Counted from the stretch's first letter, positions 12,255 to 26,700 are shown. The stretch is 64,000 bases of DNA from Himantopus leucocephalus (GCA_003993805.1 RSEF01000001.1:72818619-72882618); one strand, 5' to 3'. Numbers and translations are program-made. The notes: generated from the letters alone by a model not told the origin.

Positions 12255-15200
12255 GTAAGCATACATATATAGAAGCAGAAACTAAAGCAAAAAGGAGGTT
12301 AATGCCAAAAGCCTGAACCCATTATCGGGGCAGAGTTCCAGGAGTGCCAGCTATAGGCTTCCCTCACTTTCTTCACTGGGATTGTAGGTAAGCGATCTCT
12401 TTTAAAAACCAGCTAACCGGCTACTTGTCTAAGTATATACATTTTTACTGTTGGTCTCTATCTCTTCATAGCCAAGATGAACAACATTGGCTGAAATTTA
12501 TTCCCAGCTTGTGTATCCATGGCAAGAGAATCCAGATCTCTGGGTCCCATGGAAGTGATCAAGCTCTATCAGTTAGAGTATCAGGCAGCAGGAAGGACAA
12601 CGGACAAACAAGTAGGAAATGCTACGGGAGACGGGAGGGAAGAGAAGAAATTAAGAACTTCCAGTATGGTAAGACAGAGATCCTTCCAGATCCTTAACTT
12701 CCCACCGCTGTGACAGCCGCTCTGAGCAAGACCAGTCCTAATTTCTGAGTACACAAGATACATGGTGCTATGAGAACACCAGATAAGCTTTGACTTTTAG
12801 AAGAAAGGATTCACCAAATTTACAAAGGCCATATATTTGCGTTCCCCATTTTCTCACTAATTGCCTATCTAACATCCATTTTGTGAGAACTGCTTACTGA
12901 GAATCCACAGACCGTTATGCTGCAATAGCAATTCATCTACTGACGTGTCAGAGACAGCAGCATATTTGGGCATCTTAACACCTTGATCAATTTTATTGAA
13001 CCAAGCTGCTGTCCCTTCCAAAACTGTGTCTGTAAGAAATATCCTGAACTGCTTCATTTAAATAATTCAACTAATGCTGAGTATTAGAACCCTCTTAAGC
13101 ATAGATTTCTCATCATTTTTTAGACATAAGGAGTGAAGCTCGAACATTTAAAGTAACATTTCTTCATCCACAAAAGCATCCTTACTTCTTCAGAGAGATG
13201 GGGAGCTAGGCAGTTTCTTATAAGCATCTGAGATACTGACACAGACAACTGAAAGGAATTTCAGTTTCAAGGTTGGTTAGGTTTGAACTTTAGTTTTAGC
13301 CTATTGAAAGGAACTCAGGAATCACATTTCTAAAAACATATGAGAGGAAAAATAAATAGAAAAATACTCAGTAATTCTAAGTGCATTTCTAACAACTGCA
13401 GACTGATTTTCTGCTTTCGGTTATGAAATGCCACTAACTCCCTGCACGTCATGGATTTTATATGTAGTTGAAATCTACATCTGGAATCTCATGGCACACT
13501 ATGTAAAATGAAAAGCTGCTACAAAGATGATCATTTCCCTACATTAAAAACTTCATCTGATAATCTGGGTCAGTTGAAAAATCATCACATAGAACCTATG
13601 CCCACAGTGTCAGCAGAGTGGCCAAATGAGCCTGCAGTCTGTCTTTTTCACACTAAACAATAACTTTAAAAGAAATTTCTAATTCCTAAAAAATCCTTCA
13701 GTAATTTTGCTTTCAAATTACTGTCCCTTCTTCTTTCCTTTCTAGAAGCCAATTAAAGCCTCATCAATTATCTTTTCAGGATGGTTTGCGATAAGTGTAT
13801 TTTCACACCTAATTACTCCAACTTACTCTATCATCCAGAAAACACCTCATTTCTTTTTGCAGGGACCCTCTGGTTTTATTCACAGTATCTTCTATAATGG
13901 CCTGGGGCTGAATTCATGCTTTCTAACTAAACAAGCTGTTTTCCATCAGCTACCCTTTCCTATGTATTACTTCAGAAGGTCTGTCCTATTATTCCATGGA
14001 GGTTTCATGCCTGCACAGCCTGTATTTTCATGGCATAGGATTGACAACATCAAACTCTGCAGAGTTTGGGGATTTTTTTTTCCCTGTATACATCAGCATC
14101 ATCCTAGGAAAACCAAGTTGTAACAGCATAAGTAGTTGCTTTATGACAATGGTAAGGAATACTTTTCAATATTTCTAAACACTAACATGTGTGGATATGT
14201 ATGCATATGTAGTAGTTCCAAAGAACAGGAATATTTACTGCAATGAGAGCACGCAAACACATTTAGGTAGTTAAATCTTGCACTCCGTTGAGCTGGGGGA
14301 GGGACATGGCAGCAAAGACTCCTTATAAGAACTCCCCTCCCTGCTTGGATTTTGTCCAAGTTGACAGCCTGTGATACAAAGTAGCCTAACGAAATGCTAA
14401 AGATTATTTTTCATGCATATATTAAGGATGGATTGCCTTTTTTTTTTTTTCCAAAAGAAGTTAAAAATCATACAGCTTATCTACAGAACAACCATACTCA
14501 GAATTTTACCCTGCACGTTTCAGGCTAATTTTATAGTTGGTGCTGCTCACTTTTATAGTTGATTTGCTTCACTATTTTAAAGAATACATTTTTCATTAAA
14601 GAAAAAAAAAAGCCACCACAGAGAAGAAGTGTTTCCTCTCCCACTCACTACCCTGCACAATTTATTCATTCAGCAGTCCTGGAAATTCAGCAGGGAATTA
14701 TCAGCCTTCTGTTCAGTAACGCAGACCAGCTCCAGGAAAAAAAAGCAAAAAATAAATGAAGCTGTGAACTGTGGCTGCCATCAACACTAAATCTGACTGA
14801 ATGCCCTTCCTGCTAAATTGCAGGAAACAAAAAGATAAGACAGAAAGAAAATTATTTTATTCACTGATAAATGCAGTAGAAATAAGATGACAAAGACAAC
14901 CAGACACCTCAGTGAATGAGGTAGTTCAATGAAAAGGAGCTCTGCATGGCTTAAGAAATCAAAGCAGTTGCCCTGAATCAAACAGGCCACAAGTAACTAC
15001 TTCACATGTCTTTGTGCGGTCAGCCCTGCCAAAGGCAGGTAGGGCACAGCCTCACCTCTGCTGTGGGAGGAAGGCCAGCCGGTGCTGTCAGCCTCCAGCT
15101 TCCCAGCTGGTGCCTTAACTATGGATGAACTAAGGAGCACATGGGAGGGTACTAGCTCAGCTGTTCAGGTCTCAGGCAAGAAAAGAAGTGTTTATAGGAA

Positions 15201-15437
15201 GAACAAGTCACTAAACCAAAAGCAGCTTAGTAAGGGACCTGTTCAGGTGGCTACAGGAGACCCGCGGTCCAAGGAACTGCTTGGCCTAATGCACCGGGAA
15301 AAGCTACGGCCACCAAGAACATCCTTCAGGCTCCATGGAAAGAATGAGTATGAAGTACCACCCAGATCAAAATTTGGCACGTGACATGAATGGGCTTGAA
15401 GTATAGGTCTCTGCTTAGAGGTCTGGGCAAAGAAGGC

Positions 15438-15500
15438 TTGGGTTTTTTGTTTTGGTTTGGGGGTTTTGTGTTTTGTGGGTTTGAGGGTTGGGGGTTTTTT
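15438..15500 (+). repeat. T/G-only low-complexity tract
   Basis: Runs of T and G with almost no A or C, in irregular GGGTTTT/GGTTTGGGGG blocks. Strongly strand-asymmetric and similar in style to the tract at 41185-41446. Confidence 0.8.
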
Positions 15501-15873
15501 TAGATTATCCCAAAGATAAAAGAGAGCCTCAGAAACTACGTTGTGACTGGCACAAAAGCCTTTCTTATAGCTCAGAGAGACAGAACATACTTGAATCAGC
15601 CTCCACCAGTCCATGGGAACATCACTCTGATGGCACACAACAAAGTGAGACATACACCACCATCCAGATGCACCCAGTCAGCTGTGAATGAGCTGGCTCA
15701 GGCACTAGAATGAGCGTGAGCGTGCTGGCACAGTGCATGGCTTGGGCCAGTCACAACTCAGAGCTCACTATGACTTAGCTGCCCAGTGGAGTGCCACACT
15801 AGTGTGCTACACTGCTTCCAGGGTCCATGACAGTCTTTCAGTCAATATGGGTCTCTCTATACAGATATACCTA

Positions 15874-15874
15874 N
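15874..15874. other. Single-N join without visible duplication
   Basis: Isolated ambiguous base between TATACCTA and TTTTAACC. The flanks do not repeat each other. Confidence 0.8.
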
Positions 15875-18085
15875 TTTTAACCGATGTTCAAAAGGAAGTC
15901 ACCTCCAAGGATGTTCAAAACCATGTACATCATCCATGTACTTAAAAACTGAGGGCACATAACACATGCCATAAGGACAGACTGCTTATAAAGAGTCACT
16001 TTCCCATGTCATCACAGTCACTGTCTTAAATCTTTACATGAGCTTGTATCACATAAAAGTCTCCCAGAGGGCTGATGTGGATTTAAGAAAGGCTGATGTA
16101 CACGTGATTCAGGACAACCTCAAGGAAAGCAACAAGAACAGACCTTTGTTCTGTCTCCAGGCATCTCATGAAAGCTTTTGCTCCAGTCATTTGGACCTTA
16201 TTAAGCAGAGCAGGTCGCCCTGAGAAAGACAGCTAATGAGTCAGTTCTGAAAAGGTATAATGATTAGTCACTGAAGATTGGTACACCTGAAGACTTCATT
16301 TATCCTGCTAAAGAAAATAGGGATATAACCTGCTTTCAGCTTTGCTTGGTATATTGTTCCCCTTCATACTCACAGATGTTTCCAGGTTCTTGGGTAAAGT
16401 AGTTTAAGTGACTGATAAATTGTGCAGTTTTTCCTGCCTACAGCCCCCATTCTTACAGGGGTCAGGGTAAGGGATATACGGACTAGCCTTCAAAAACGAA
16501 ATGCATCTGCCCATCTAAAATAATTGATGCTACAGAGCAGCTGAATGTAGTGGCAAGGAAAGAAAGGAGAATTTCTAATAGTGTAATCACATTTCAAACA
16601 ACTCTTTTCCAACTAGTTGCAGAAAGGCAAGATAGAAGGTGAGAATTAAGCCCATCAGGCAATTGTCCCTGTATGGGAAAATATCTCTGCCAAAAAAAAA
16701 AAAATGGATTTCATAGTCATATAAACTTACATAACACAAGAAAATAGAACATCTTCATTGTTTGTTCAGAACTATTTTTACTATCCCCTATATATTGCTG
16801 TCTTGGAATAGGAGATTTACCCATAGGGTTGAGAGATTCCTGAGAATCAATCTAAGTAAGCCAGTTCCTGCTTTTATCTTCTTCTAGATCCCTAGAAGAA
16901 CTTTGCTGTAAAGTGAATTTAAGTCTACGGACATTAAGTCTACATTCAGGTCTACTGCTTCTTTAATTACTCATTCACGCCTTAAGAGAAGTCATTTCAG
17001 AACTGCTAGATCATGCATTGAAAGCCACTCGCAAGCTCCCATCTAGGTAGCTGGATTACATGAAACATTACTACACAAATTTTTAAAAGTTACTAGGATC
17101 CAGATTTCCTCTTCCTATGTTTTCCTTTGGGTCGCGAAATAAAGTTTGGCTATGAATAATTCCTAAGATCAGGTAACAATTTAAAGTAGGATTAATTCTT
17201 TCCTAGAAGTATGGTCAGAGGGAGGGAAAAGCAGCTCACACAAAACCCCAACCACAAACAACCCCCCCATCACATAACTTTCCATTTAAGATGGTCCTCT
17301 TCTACTACAGAAACAGCTGCTTCTCCCCACCCCCATATTCAGATACACCGTTTCCTGGACACCGAGACCTCATCTCAAAACCAAGTCAGATGTAGCCATT
17401 ACTAGACTCATTTAGAAAAAACCCACATTGATCAAAGTATTTAGGGGGAGCTGGATTCATCCCACTGGCTTAGGCCTAGCATTAATTACAGACGAGGTCA
17501 TACACGCTTTCAGAAATCTTGGCTACTAACTCTATTTATTCTTTGAATTTCCATAGTGAAACAGCTGCTCAGTTTAAAGTCCACAGTGGTTTAAGGTGCT
17601 AGAATAAATATGTACACATTAATCTTGCTTCTTTGGGACACTGTTTTGCATGTTAGAAAACTTAATAATTCTTCCTTTCCATCTGTGCCCCCCACCCCCC
17701 CTTTTTTTTTTAATATAGTTAATGTTTCTGTCAAACGTGATTTTTATCTTAAACTGGACCTGGAGAATGTCAACTACACCAAAGCATCTCATACTCAGGA
17801 CTAAACTGGGTTTTAGAAGTTTCAGCCCGACCAAACTCAAACGAAAGCTTGAGACATCTCAGCAGACGTTTTAAGATGCAGATTTGCTCTCCTAACTTAC
17901 AAAATATACAAACTTAACGGTTATACGAAGTGTTGGTGATTTACTCTTTATTCAGCATGCAAAATGAATGTAAACACCTACAAAACAGTTACCAAGCTCC
18001 CTATGCTGACATTGGCATCAATATTGTCATCCTTTAAATGTAAGGGAGGCATTTCGCCCTAAAAGAGCTAAAAAAAAAAAAAAAG

Positions 18086-18086
18086 N
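18086..18086. other. Single-N join after a poly-A run
   Basis: The N follows a long A run. Collapse or a break at a homopolymer is the likely cause; no duplicated flank is seen. Confidence 0.75.
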
Positions 18087-18680
18087 GTCATAAAGAACAA
18101 AAGCAGTGCGAAAGAGACTCGGCATTAGCAGAGAAAAACAGCACTGCAAACCCTTTTTAGGAGTTTAAAAGGCAACAAGGTTGATCTAGATGTTCTCTAA
18201 GTGGATTTTCAATAAAGATGCAAAATAGGTCTCAATCCAGGAAAGCACTTGAGCACATGATAACCTCAGCATGTAAATAGGCCTCCAGGTTTCCATGGCA
18301 CTAATAACAAAGAAGATGTTTCATTGGATTAGGACAGAACTCCTTGTAGCTATAAGGTAATTATCTCAGGCTGAATAAGATCTAAGATATTCACAGATAA
18401 CCTCAACAGATTCACTTTTAACTGAAAAAATGACCAGTCAGATCTACCAATCAATATGTTATTCTGGGTGTATTTCAGAATCCTAAAACTGAAAATTCCT
18501 CATTTAGTCAAATTTCAGGGAAACTTTCATAAACTCTAAATATACAATATAAGTAATACAGTATCATCTATAAATGACCTTTTTAAAAGTCATTAAATAA
18601 AAGGTGATGTAACACAGTCCTGGGTAATTTTATTGTATTTAGTCTCCCCTTGACAGTATTTTGGAAGGAGCAGATAATTG

Positions 18681-18737
18681 TTTCTTAACTTATTTCTTAA
18701 CTTATTTCAAAATTCTTTCTTAACTTATTTCAAAACA
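18681..18737 (+). repeat. Short direct repeat, three TTCTTAACTTATTTC units
   Basis: Three closely spaced copies of TTCTTAACTTATTTC, the last two followed by AAAA. A simple local slippage or duplication product. Confidence 0.75.
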
Positions 18738-21364
18738 GTCAATCTTCCAACTATCATTTAGAGATAGTAACATACCACAATGAATATTTCACAGAAGAAA
18801 TGGGTTCTTCGTTTTCCCCAGTGAGGCTTAGTTATCAAGTTTAATACAGAGAGATTAATGCACACCTGGTTTTTAACAAAACTCCACGCTATTAGTAAAG
18901 CAGGGCAAGTAAATACCCTTCCGAGTGGGCCGCGCTGCCTGTTGAGATGGGAATCTGAATCACAACTCCATGTCTGCTCCACAGATTTCTCTCACCAACA
19001 CTGGAATCTATCCCAGTCAGCCACGTATCCATTGCCAACACCGATTTTCCATCCTACCCTCCTCCCCAACTTTTCCACCAGTAACACACCCCTCTAAAGA
19101 TGGACTGAATTGTTGGCATCACACAGCAACATATTCATAAATGCACACTTGCCAGATAACCTCATCTGGGTTTTGTGGTACTGCTACCACAGTGCTCTTG
19201 AGAATCAAGCCTAATAACATCACCGAAATGTTAGATGATCTCATAAGATTATAGTATCTTTTTTGGCTAATTGAGTTGTATTTGCCATCTGCAGTAGTAT
19301 CAAAAGTGTAACTTAGTCCAGCACAATTAAAAGAAAAAGCTACAGTCACACAGACGTATAAATTCAAAACAAACCAACTTGTTCTGCTTCAGCAACAAAT
19401 TTAGGAAATATACAATCCTGAGCAAAACATGCACTCAAGTTTCTACTCAATCTATCCTGCTGTGTCATCTTAGCCAAAGCCAAGCACTATTTCAGGGTCC
19501 TCAGTGTTCTGAGCAGTCCCGAATAGCTGTCCTCACGCGGTCCTCTCCCACAAACTACCCAAGAGTAGATAAGCAAGATGGAAATAAGAGTGGAACAGAC
19601 ACCCACAACAGAGCATCCCTCTTATCAGGCACGTCAGGCCCAGCTGGTTACAGCCCTGCCGGCACAAACACCTTGGAATCAGGAACTTGGGCTGGCAGAA
19701 CGTGATGGCTCCCCACACCTTCCCCCACAGCCTAACTCACAGCTATGCACCGCTTGGGTCTGCTTGTGATTCCAGACTTTCACCATCCTTCTATCTTTAA
19801 CTGTTGATCCAGGGAAAACAAACATGTAGAGCATCTTTTTTCCTGAAGGGAGTTGGTTTTTAACCGAAGTCTAGAACAGCTTGCCTCTTCAAACACACAA
19901 GAAGTTACTTTAACCTCGATACTTTGCTCTCAATGTTTGAGAGAGCAGCTTAAGAGTTCCTCTTCGGCTTCTTCCAGTGATAACAACAAACCAAACAACA
20001 ATATTTTCATCACGGAGATTAATAAAGTAAAAAAGGATTTTGAAGCATTGTATTTGACAGAAACAATTCCAAGCATATTATCTTTGAAAAGAAAATAACT
20101 AATATATGTATTACGTCTTTACTGAGCAGATCCAGAGTAAATCCCTAGAATAAAATCCACACCAATATAGCTGATGAATATTTTATAATTCTAATGTAAT
20201 ACAAACTTGTTTATCTCAGTGAAATTTCCTGTTGTTTTCTGTATATATTCTGAAATGGCAATTTCACTTCTCCTCTAATAAGATACAGAATAGTATCAAG
20301 CTCCTGGTTGTGGTACAATCATCCCTTTAGCCCTCACACAGGCCAAACTACAACAGATTCAAAGTGAGGAATGTGGAAAGTGTAATAGCTCTATGAATCA
20401 AGAAGGGTATTAAAAGTGCAGAGAAGAGGATAAATGACAGCCACTGCCTGGAGAGCACAGTCCCAGCATTCTTTCTACTGCACCTTTCAGTTATCTAATA
20501 CCTACCCGGGACGAGAGCTTTTTTCTCCAAGTTGATTTATTCGACTGCAGTTGCACTGGTGTTAGAGTCAGCTAAATTACAGAACTTGAGGCTGAGGGAT
20601 AGAATTGCATGAGAAATATTTGCATTGCTTTTACTAATACACATTCAGCAGGATCAGAGAAAGCCTTTGGTCAGCTGGCAGGATGTCTCACCCAACTTGC
20701 ACGCGCTTTTGGCACGTGTCTACATTTCCCCTTCTCCCTCCTTTATTAAAAATGCAGCAAAATATAAACGTGAAAGCAAATTCTCTCCTTTAGAATTAAT
20801 GCTTTCTCTTCAGAAACCACTTAATGAATTTCCCTTTTGAGGCTGAGAGTTGCAGTTGCTGCCTATGCATGTATTCCACCCATTTAGAGGTAATGGGCTC
20901 TCCGAGAGCATCCTATTATATTTCAAATATTCCTGTATGCTTCACCACTCCAATTCACAGAATCCAGATGAATCTTTTATTCAGTTTCAAATGTTTTATT
21001 CAGTTATTCTTAACACAACTAATATTCATGTAGTATGGCTGCTGTGGCTTGTGGAGGGGAATCAAAATCTATACTAAGATTATTTTTAGCATGTTTTTTG
21101 AATCCTGACCTAAGGTTACAGTCAGTCAGCTCCAGCAAACACATTGGGTTGGCCCCCAAGACTAACCACAACCAAAAACTGTGGCATGACATTGTTGAGA
21201 TAACATATGAATAACTGTGATCTTACTTTTTGTTAGTGAACAGAATTGAAGGGATTTTTTTGGAAAAAAAAATTAACTTCAAAGTGATGAAGGCTAATCT
21301 TCTATTGACTCAAATGTGTTATGCGTTTCTATGGAACTAAAGTCTTCTGAGCTTGAAGTCATCC

Positions 21365-21496
21365 ACATAGAATCATAGAATGGTTTAGGTTGGAAGGGAC
21401 CCTAAAGATCATCTAGTTCCAACCCCCCCTGCCATGGGCAGGGACACCTCCCACTCGACCAGGTTGCTCAAAGCCTCATCCAACCTGGCCTTGAAA
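21365..21496 (-). mobile_element. CR1 LINE 3' end, short 5'-truncated copy
   Basis: Read on the plus strand it begins ATAGAATCATAGAATGG, continues with GGTTGGAAGGGACC and ATCATCTAGTTCCAACC, and then TGCCATGGGCAGGGACA. This is the reverse complement of the avian CR1 terminus, so the element points to the minus strand. Only about 130 bp remains, ending near TGGCCTTGAA. It resembles the consensus more closely than the other two CR1 copies and is probably the youngest here. No coding content. Confidence 0.95.
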
Positions 21497-22208
21497 GACA
21501 GCTGTCTTAACAGTCAGTTTAGGAAGCAAGAGAAATTTGTAAAAACTTCATCTTTCAAGTAAGAAGCTAGTAACATGAGATTATAAGAACACAAGTGACT
21601 ACATTTTATTTGTGGAAATACTGCACATGAGATATTCTCAGTATGGCCCCTGTTGATCACAAGGAACAGAGATTCCTTTCCATCACAGTCTCTTCAGGGT
21701 GACTGAATTCAGTTACAGCCGTAAACAACAGCAGCCACCACTTTGGAAGAAAGAACTGGAATTTACTGGACTAGGAGAAAACAGTAAAAACCACTTATCA
21801 AAAACATAGTAGCCATATCTGAGCACAAACTTCTACTGCATTTCATCAGTTTCCCTAATTGAAAGCTTTCAGAACAACTTCTAACCTATTGATCCTACAC
21901 GAAAAATGGAACAAGCTACCCAGAACACTAAGAAAGTGATGTTCACGCTCATCACTTGTACTGTCCTCTGTCTGAATCTTTTTTCTACAGTTGCAAAGCA
22001 ATAAAATGCCCCAGAAGGGGAAAAAAAATTAGAAGATTGAGAAGAAGTAATCTTCAGTCTTGCCCAGAGCAAAACATCCATCCAGCTGGAATGAGGAGAC
22101 CAGGGAATTTCTGCATCTTTCAGCTGAGCATATGATCATCCTGCTAACTTTAAACTGCTTTAGCACATATTTAGTATTTCTAACTTTGCCTAAGTATTCA
22201 TAACATAT

Positions 22209-22364
22209 TTAAATGTCACTGTTTTGGGGCTGAGAGACATGACGAAGCTTGCACTGAGCCACTTGAAGAGGCGCAACTTCCTGACATAACACGCTCAACA
22301 GATCTGCTGTTGTTCTTGAATCATCAGATATTTTGTGGCTGCCCGAAGCCATCAAGGCTTCTTG
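22209..22364 (-). CDS. Low-confidence exon-like open segment
   Basis: On the minus strand a pyrimidine-rich tract ending TTTCTTTGCAAAG precedes an open run of about 51 codons ending in TAA. The segment has five CpGs in about 250 bp of otherwise CpG-poor DNA. No family is recognised and no good donor is present, so it would have to be a terminal exon. Chance is a serious alternative. Confidence 0.18.
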   Translation of the reverse strand, partial: QEALMASGSHKISDDSRTTADLLSVLCQEVAPLQVAQCKLRHVSQPQNSDI

Positions 22365-23702
22365 CTTTGCAAAGAAACAGGAACACAATCTTGGGATACT
22401 CTGAAGCTGCCTTGGTTCCAACCCACATGCTAGGTGCACAAATCCCAGACCTTCTACTTGTGCTACCATTCAGCTCGCCAAAATTGAGAAAAGTCAGCCA
22501 TAAGTCTGTTTTACTGACCTAATTCCAAGAATGGGCAAAGACTAAACGCTCAATGTAACTGATGATGATTCTGGACAACTAAAGAAACTAAGACCAAAAT
22601 AAAGGAATTTGAGCAGGTAAAAATATTGAGAAAAATCAGTGGCTAAAACAGTTGCATCTCTGACGTGGCCCACAGCCCTAACTTCATTTCAGAGCTCACA
22701 GTGCACCTACAGGAATAAGCATCTCTGCTACCTGAGACTAATAAGAGACTCTTATTTACAGCTCTCAAGGGAGATTTCTTGCTACTGACCCAGCATTAAT
22801 ATCTAAACAGGTCCTTAAAGCTTGTGGAAACAAACATGGCATGGAAACATGCTGCAAGTCCTATGAGCAACAAAACCGGGGCAGATGATGCATATACAGA
22901 GGTTAGCAGCATCCTTCTGTATTCAACTTTGCTCCAAACAAAAACCTAACCAACCAAAAAAGAACAAAAAAACCACAGAACAACGGAAGTGCCCTGTGCC
23001 TGTCAGCTTTCTTGTGACAACTCTAAGCACTCAAAAAAAAAACCACCAACCAGCCACAACTCATTCTCATGAAGAAAGAGATTTTGATTACAACATCCAA
23101 AGCGCTGTTACCAGATGTAGGCATAAACCTTGATTTAATTGGTGTAAGTGGAAGATTTACAAAGCTATCAGAAAAAGTACACAGATGTGAAATGAGGAAC
23201 TCATAGGCAGTGCTTCTGTCTGGAAGAAGAGGAGATAAGACACGGCTTTTCTGTTACCTGCGTTTTGATGGTTAGATTGCTACAGTTATTACCCAGTCAC
23301 ACATTTAAACTTAAACGTGTCCTACAAATCCAGATACCGAACAGGATGGCAGCAGTGCAGTAAGGGTTATATAGCACACGTGAAGGTCCTTGGGTTAGCC
23401 TGAACTAGCACAAAACTGAGCATGCAAAGAAGCAGCCCTGCAGTCTTCGTCCCGGGGACAGATCTGTGGTGGCTGGTGGAGTGGCTGATCAATAGGGGAT
23501 TCAATTCTATAATTACAGTGCTGACAGATTGTATTCAAGACATATTGTCTTGAATAAACTTCTATCTTAAGTAGGTTGCAGCTCAATCTGTCTTGAAGTT
23601 GAAAGATTGTACTTGAATACTTAAGCTTGGAGTAACGTAGATGAGAAAATACGTAAACACTAGGACTTTCTTGCACAAAAATCCTTCCCGAGTTGCTCTT
23701 TT

Positions 23703-23769
23703 ATTTCAGTTACTTTGGATATAAGGAGTTGGGTANATTTCAGTTACTTCGGATATAAGGAGTTGGGTA
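23703..23769 (+). repeat. Direct duplication flanking a single N (assembly join)
   Basis: 33-bp copies at 23703-23735 and 23737-23769 with one mismatch, separated only by the N at 23736. Confidence 0.85.
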
Positions 23770-26700
23770 TTTAATTCTCCCCTCTTCTGCCACACGCTTC
23801 AGGCGCTCATGGCAATGGAGTATACCTGAAGTTACTATTAGTCTGTTCCTTTAACGTGATCCTTTCCACTGCACTATTAACGTGTTTCTAGTCTTTTTGT
23901 TGAAGATCGAGCCCTTTCTCTTACTGTTTTCTTCTTATGTTTTATCTCTCTCAGTTAATTTATCTGACAGAAACGCATGGACTTACACTAGCTGAAGCTC
24001 TGATGACTTGGTTTTCCTCTCAGTCAAAAGATAAAATTTAAATTTCCTTCTCATCCTTCAGATCTTTTCAGAATCGAGACTTCCAGTGTATACCTTAACT
24101 GTATCATTCTTTCTAAGTAAAGGCTTTAGCATAACTTGTGTGATTTGCCATATTGTAAACAGAGCTGATAAAATCAGATTTGTTAGGAGAAACGGTCACA
24201 GCACATGCATCATATCGGATGGATGACTCCCAGCATGACTGGAGTTTTCAGTAAACACAGCAAATGACATACTAATAAAGCAGATGATAGACTTGGCACT
24301 TAGAGGGCTTTTTTTTTTAGTCACTTCTTCCTTCTCCCAAATTCTTAGTGTACTGGCAATCCTTCCCTCAGCAGCATATAAAAACAGACTAAGGAAAGTC
24401 AAAATGTCTTGCTAAGGACTGTTCAATGACATAGGCAGGTTTCCACCTGGCTCTTTGTTGATCCCTCAGCTAACAAAGTTAATTAGTTAGTAACACCATC
24501 ACGGAAAACCATCTTGAAGCCCAGCCTAAAATTCAGCCATTTCATTATTTAGGGAGTGTTTTATTTTTCATTTCTTGAGCAACAGTCTTCTGCATCACTC
24601 TATACCCAAAATACCACACATCCTCACATCCATAACGAATGCAACCCTACAATATCCCTAAAGACAAAATGCCAATCCAATTTTAGTCCCTGAAGCTCTG
24701 CAGTGATGGCTTCTGACAAGGTAATCCAGGCATGGTATGTTTTCAAGACATGAGGTCTGAGCTGGCTTCCCTAGGTAGTGTTAGCTCTGCTGCTCCAAGC
24801 ATGCCTGGATAGAAGGACACAAGCATCCCTTGGGTCCTTCTAGTTATACACTACTTAGGGCTTTCCTCGCCTTTACCCTTCCCGGAGCTGCCAATACATC
24901 TTGTTTGCACTGTTCTCAAATCTGCATTTAGCATATTCCTGGGTTTGAACCCTGCCCTGCAAGCTTACCAACACTCACAAGGACACCTCAAGAGCTTCTG
25001 CAGTTTCAGCTATTGCTCCCCACAGTAGTCTCAGCCCTGACACTTTGTCCTTCCCTTTATAAAAGGGTCTGTGACAGAGCTCAGGCAAAAATAATTTTGA
25101 TTTAAAAAAAAAAAGCTGGAGATGAAAATCACCTCTTTGTGCTCACTCAAGCCTGAGATTTTGATGAAAAACCATTTGCTTCTCTTTAGAGATTTACTTC
25201 TTTCCCTTCAAGACCATGGTAATGAAAATGTTTCCTCTTTCTTTTAACCATCTGGAAAACACCGCTAAAATCTGAAATAGAGGGGAGGGTAGCTGAGCTA
25301 TGGAACTTGCCTGTTCAACTTAAATATTTTTAACCAGACACAGATCACTCATTTTAGAGGGTATTGACACACGCAGCAATACCTGTATATGCATACACAC
25401 ATATATACCAAAAAAAGAACTTCAGCCAGATAGAATTAGGTTTAAACTGCCATGGAAGTCTGGAGCACAACATATAACCAATACTTCCATACACCCTGAT
25501 CAAGAGATTGTAGATGCCGACAGAAGCCCCTTAATTGACTTCAGAGGATCTTGACTCAGGCCTCAGTGTTGTCCTCACTTGCAAACATCCTCGCTTGCTG
25601 ACCCTAGCCAGCAGGTAAGCATCAAATGGAGAGTTCTGGATATCAGATGACAGATTTTAAAAAAAAAAAAATAAAATCTATTTTCAGAGTATTCTGAAAA
25701 TTGATCTCTAGTGGAATTTATTATGTTTAAAGAATAACCACCTGCTAAATATATATTCCCCTATAGTTAGTCTCCTGCAATTTCCAGTTTCCCCTGAAAG
25801 AATAATTTCCATCTGTTTTAATGATTTCTGAAATCAAAGACTGGCTTGATTACATGCTCATGTTGAAAAGACATTATCAGATACAAAAGAAAAACAATAA
25901 AAAGTCAAAAGTCAAATTTTTATTTTAAGCCTAGAATAACTGCCAACCCACTGAAGACGGCAAGGCAGGCTCTACCTCCTTCATGTTGTCTGAAGCTGTC
26001 CTCAGAGGTACAGCCAACGAGGAGGTGGGACCGTGGTATGTTACTCAAGTCCAGTCTAGTATTCCCATAGCTTTCAAGGAGAGAGAGGGAGACAGGCAGG
26101 ATTTTTCTTTATGTTTCCTTACTTGACTGTCTCAAACTTACTTGAAGGCATGGAGTAGCATTGTTATTGGCTGCCCCAAAAGATAAATCATTCCACACTT
26201 GATATAAATCCACGCAAGTCTACCATACATCTTCATTTAGAACGAATGACTTCCCATTGATTTTATTATTTGCCTCGCAGCTTTAAATCAAGGACCATTT
26301 CTGCTTAGAACGGAATTAAGGGTATGCATTGAACTTGCTAATAAAACAGTTAATTACCAAGAAGGATGGCAACGAGCTTGACCACAGAGGAAAGAAGAAG
26401 AAAACATGAAAGATTAACATTTTAGAAGCTTGTAATTGCAGGAGGAACAGCTCCTCATCCTTACTAGATTTGAAGAAGGAATGGACCTCTTCATGAAACT
26501 GAAATAAAAACAGACCTCCTCCAACCAGATGGTAAAGCACAGTAATTACAACATAGATGACAGATAAAGAAGTTGCATCTCACCAGTGAGACTCATACAG
26601 ATACTTAAACAGGTTAAATTTCTCATTCTATCTCACCCCTGAATCATGTCAATGTAACTTCCCATCATTCCACAGGACTCAAATACTAGTTTAAGAAACC

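Larger units (their letters stand above)
9626..21364. other. Long non-coding stretch with only small features
   Basis: No gene, RNA or transposon recognised over almost 12 kb. It contains a perfect 18-bp palindrome (12237), a T/G-rich tract (15438), a short direct repeat (18681) and two single-N joins (15874, 18086). A 100-codon plus-strand frame at 15082-15384 overlaps a 136-codon minus-strand frame at 15243-15653. Neither shows splice sites or a recognisable domain, and overlapping antisense frames of this size are commonly accidental. Confidence 0.5.

Noticed and set aside
12500..12713. Pair of overlapping plus-strand frames (90 and 64 codons)
   Set aside because: Two different frames are open over the same bases and neither gives a recognisable product.
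15082..15653. Overlapping 100-codon plus and 136-codon minus open frames
   Set aside because: No domain, splice signals or recognisable product. The minus frame runs through the complement of a T/G tract giving a Lys/Pro/Thr-rich stretch. Antisense overlap suggests chance.
26143..26236. Minus-strand open segment ending at a GTAAGT donor
   Set aside because: The acceptor is poor and the peptide is unremarkable. Recorded as chance.
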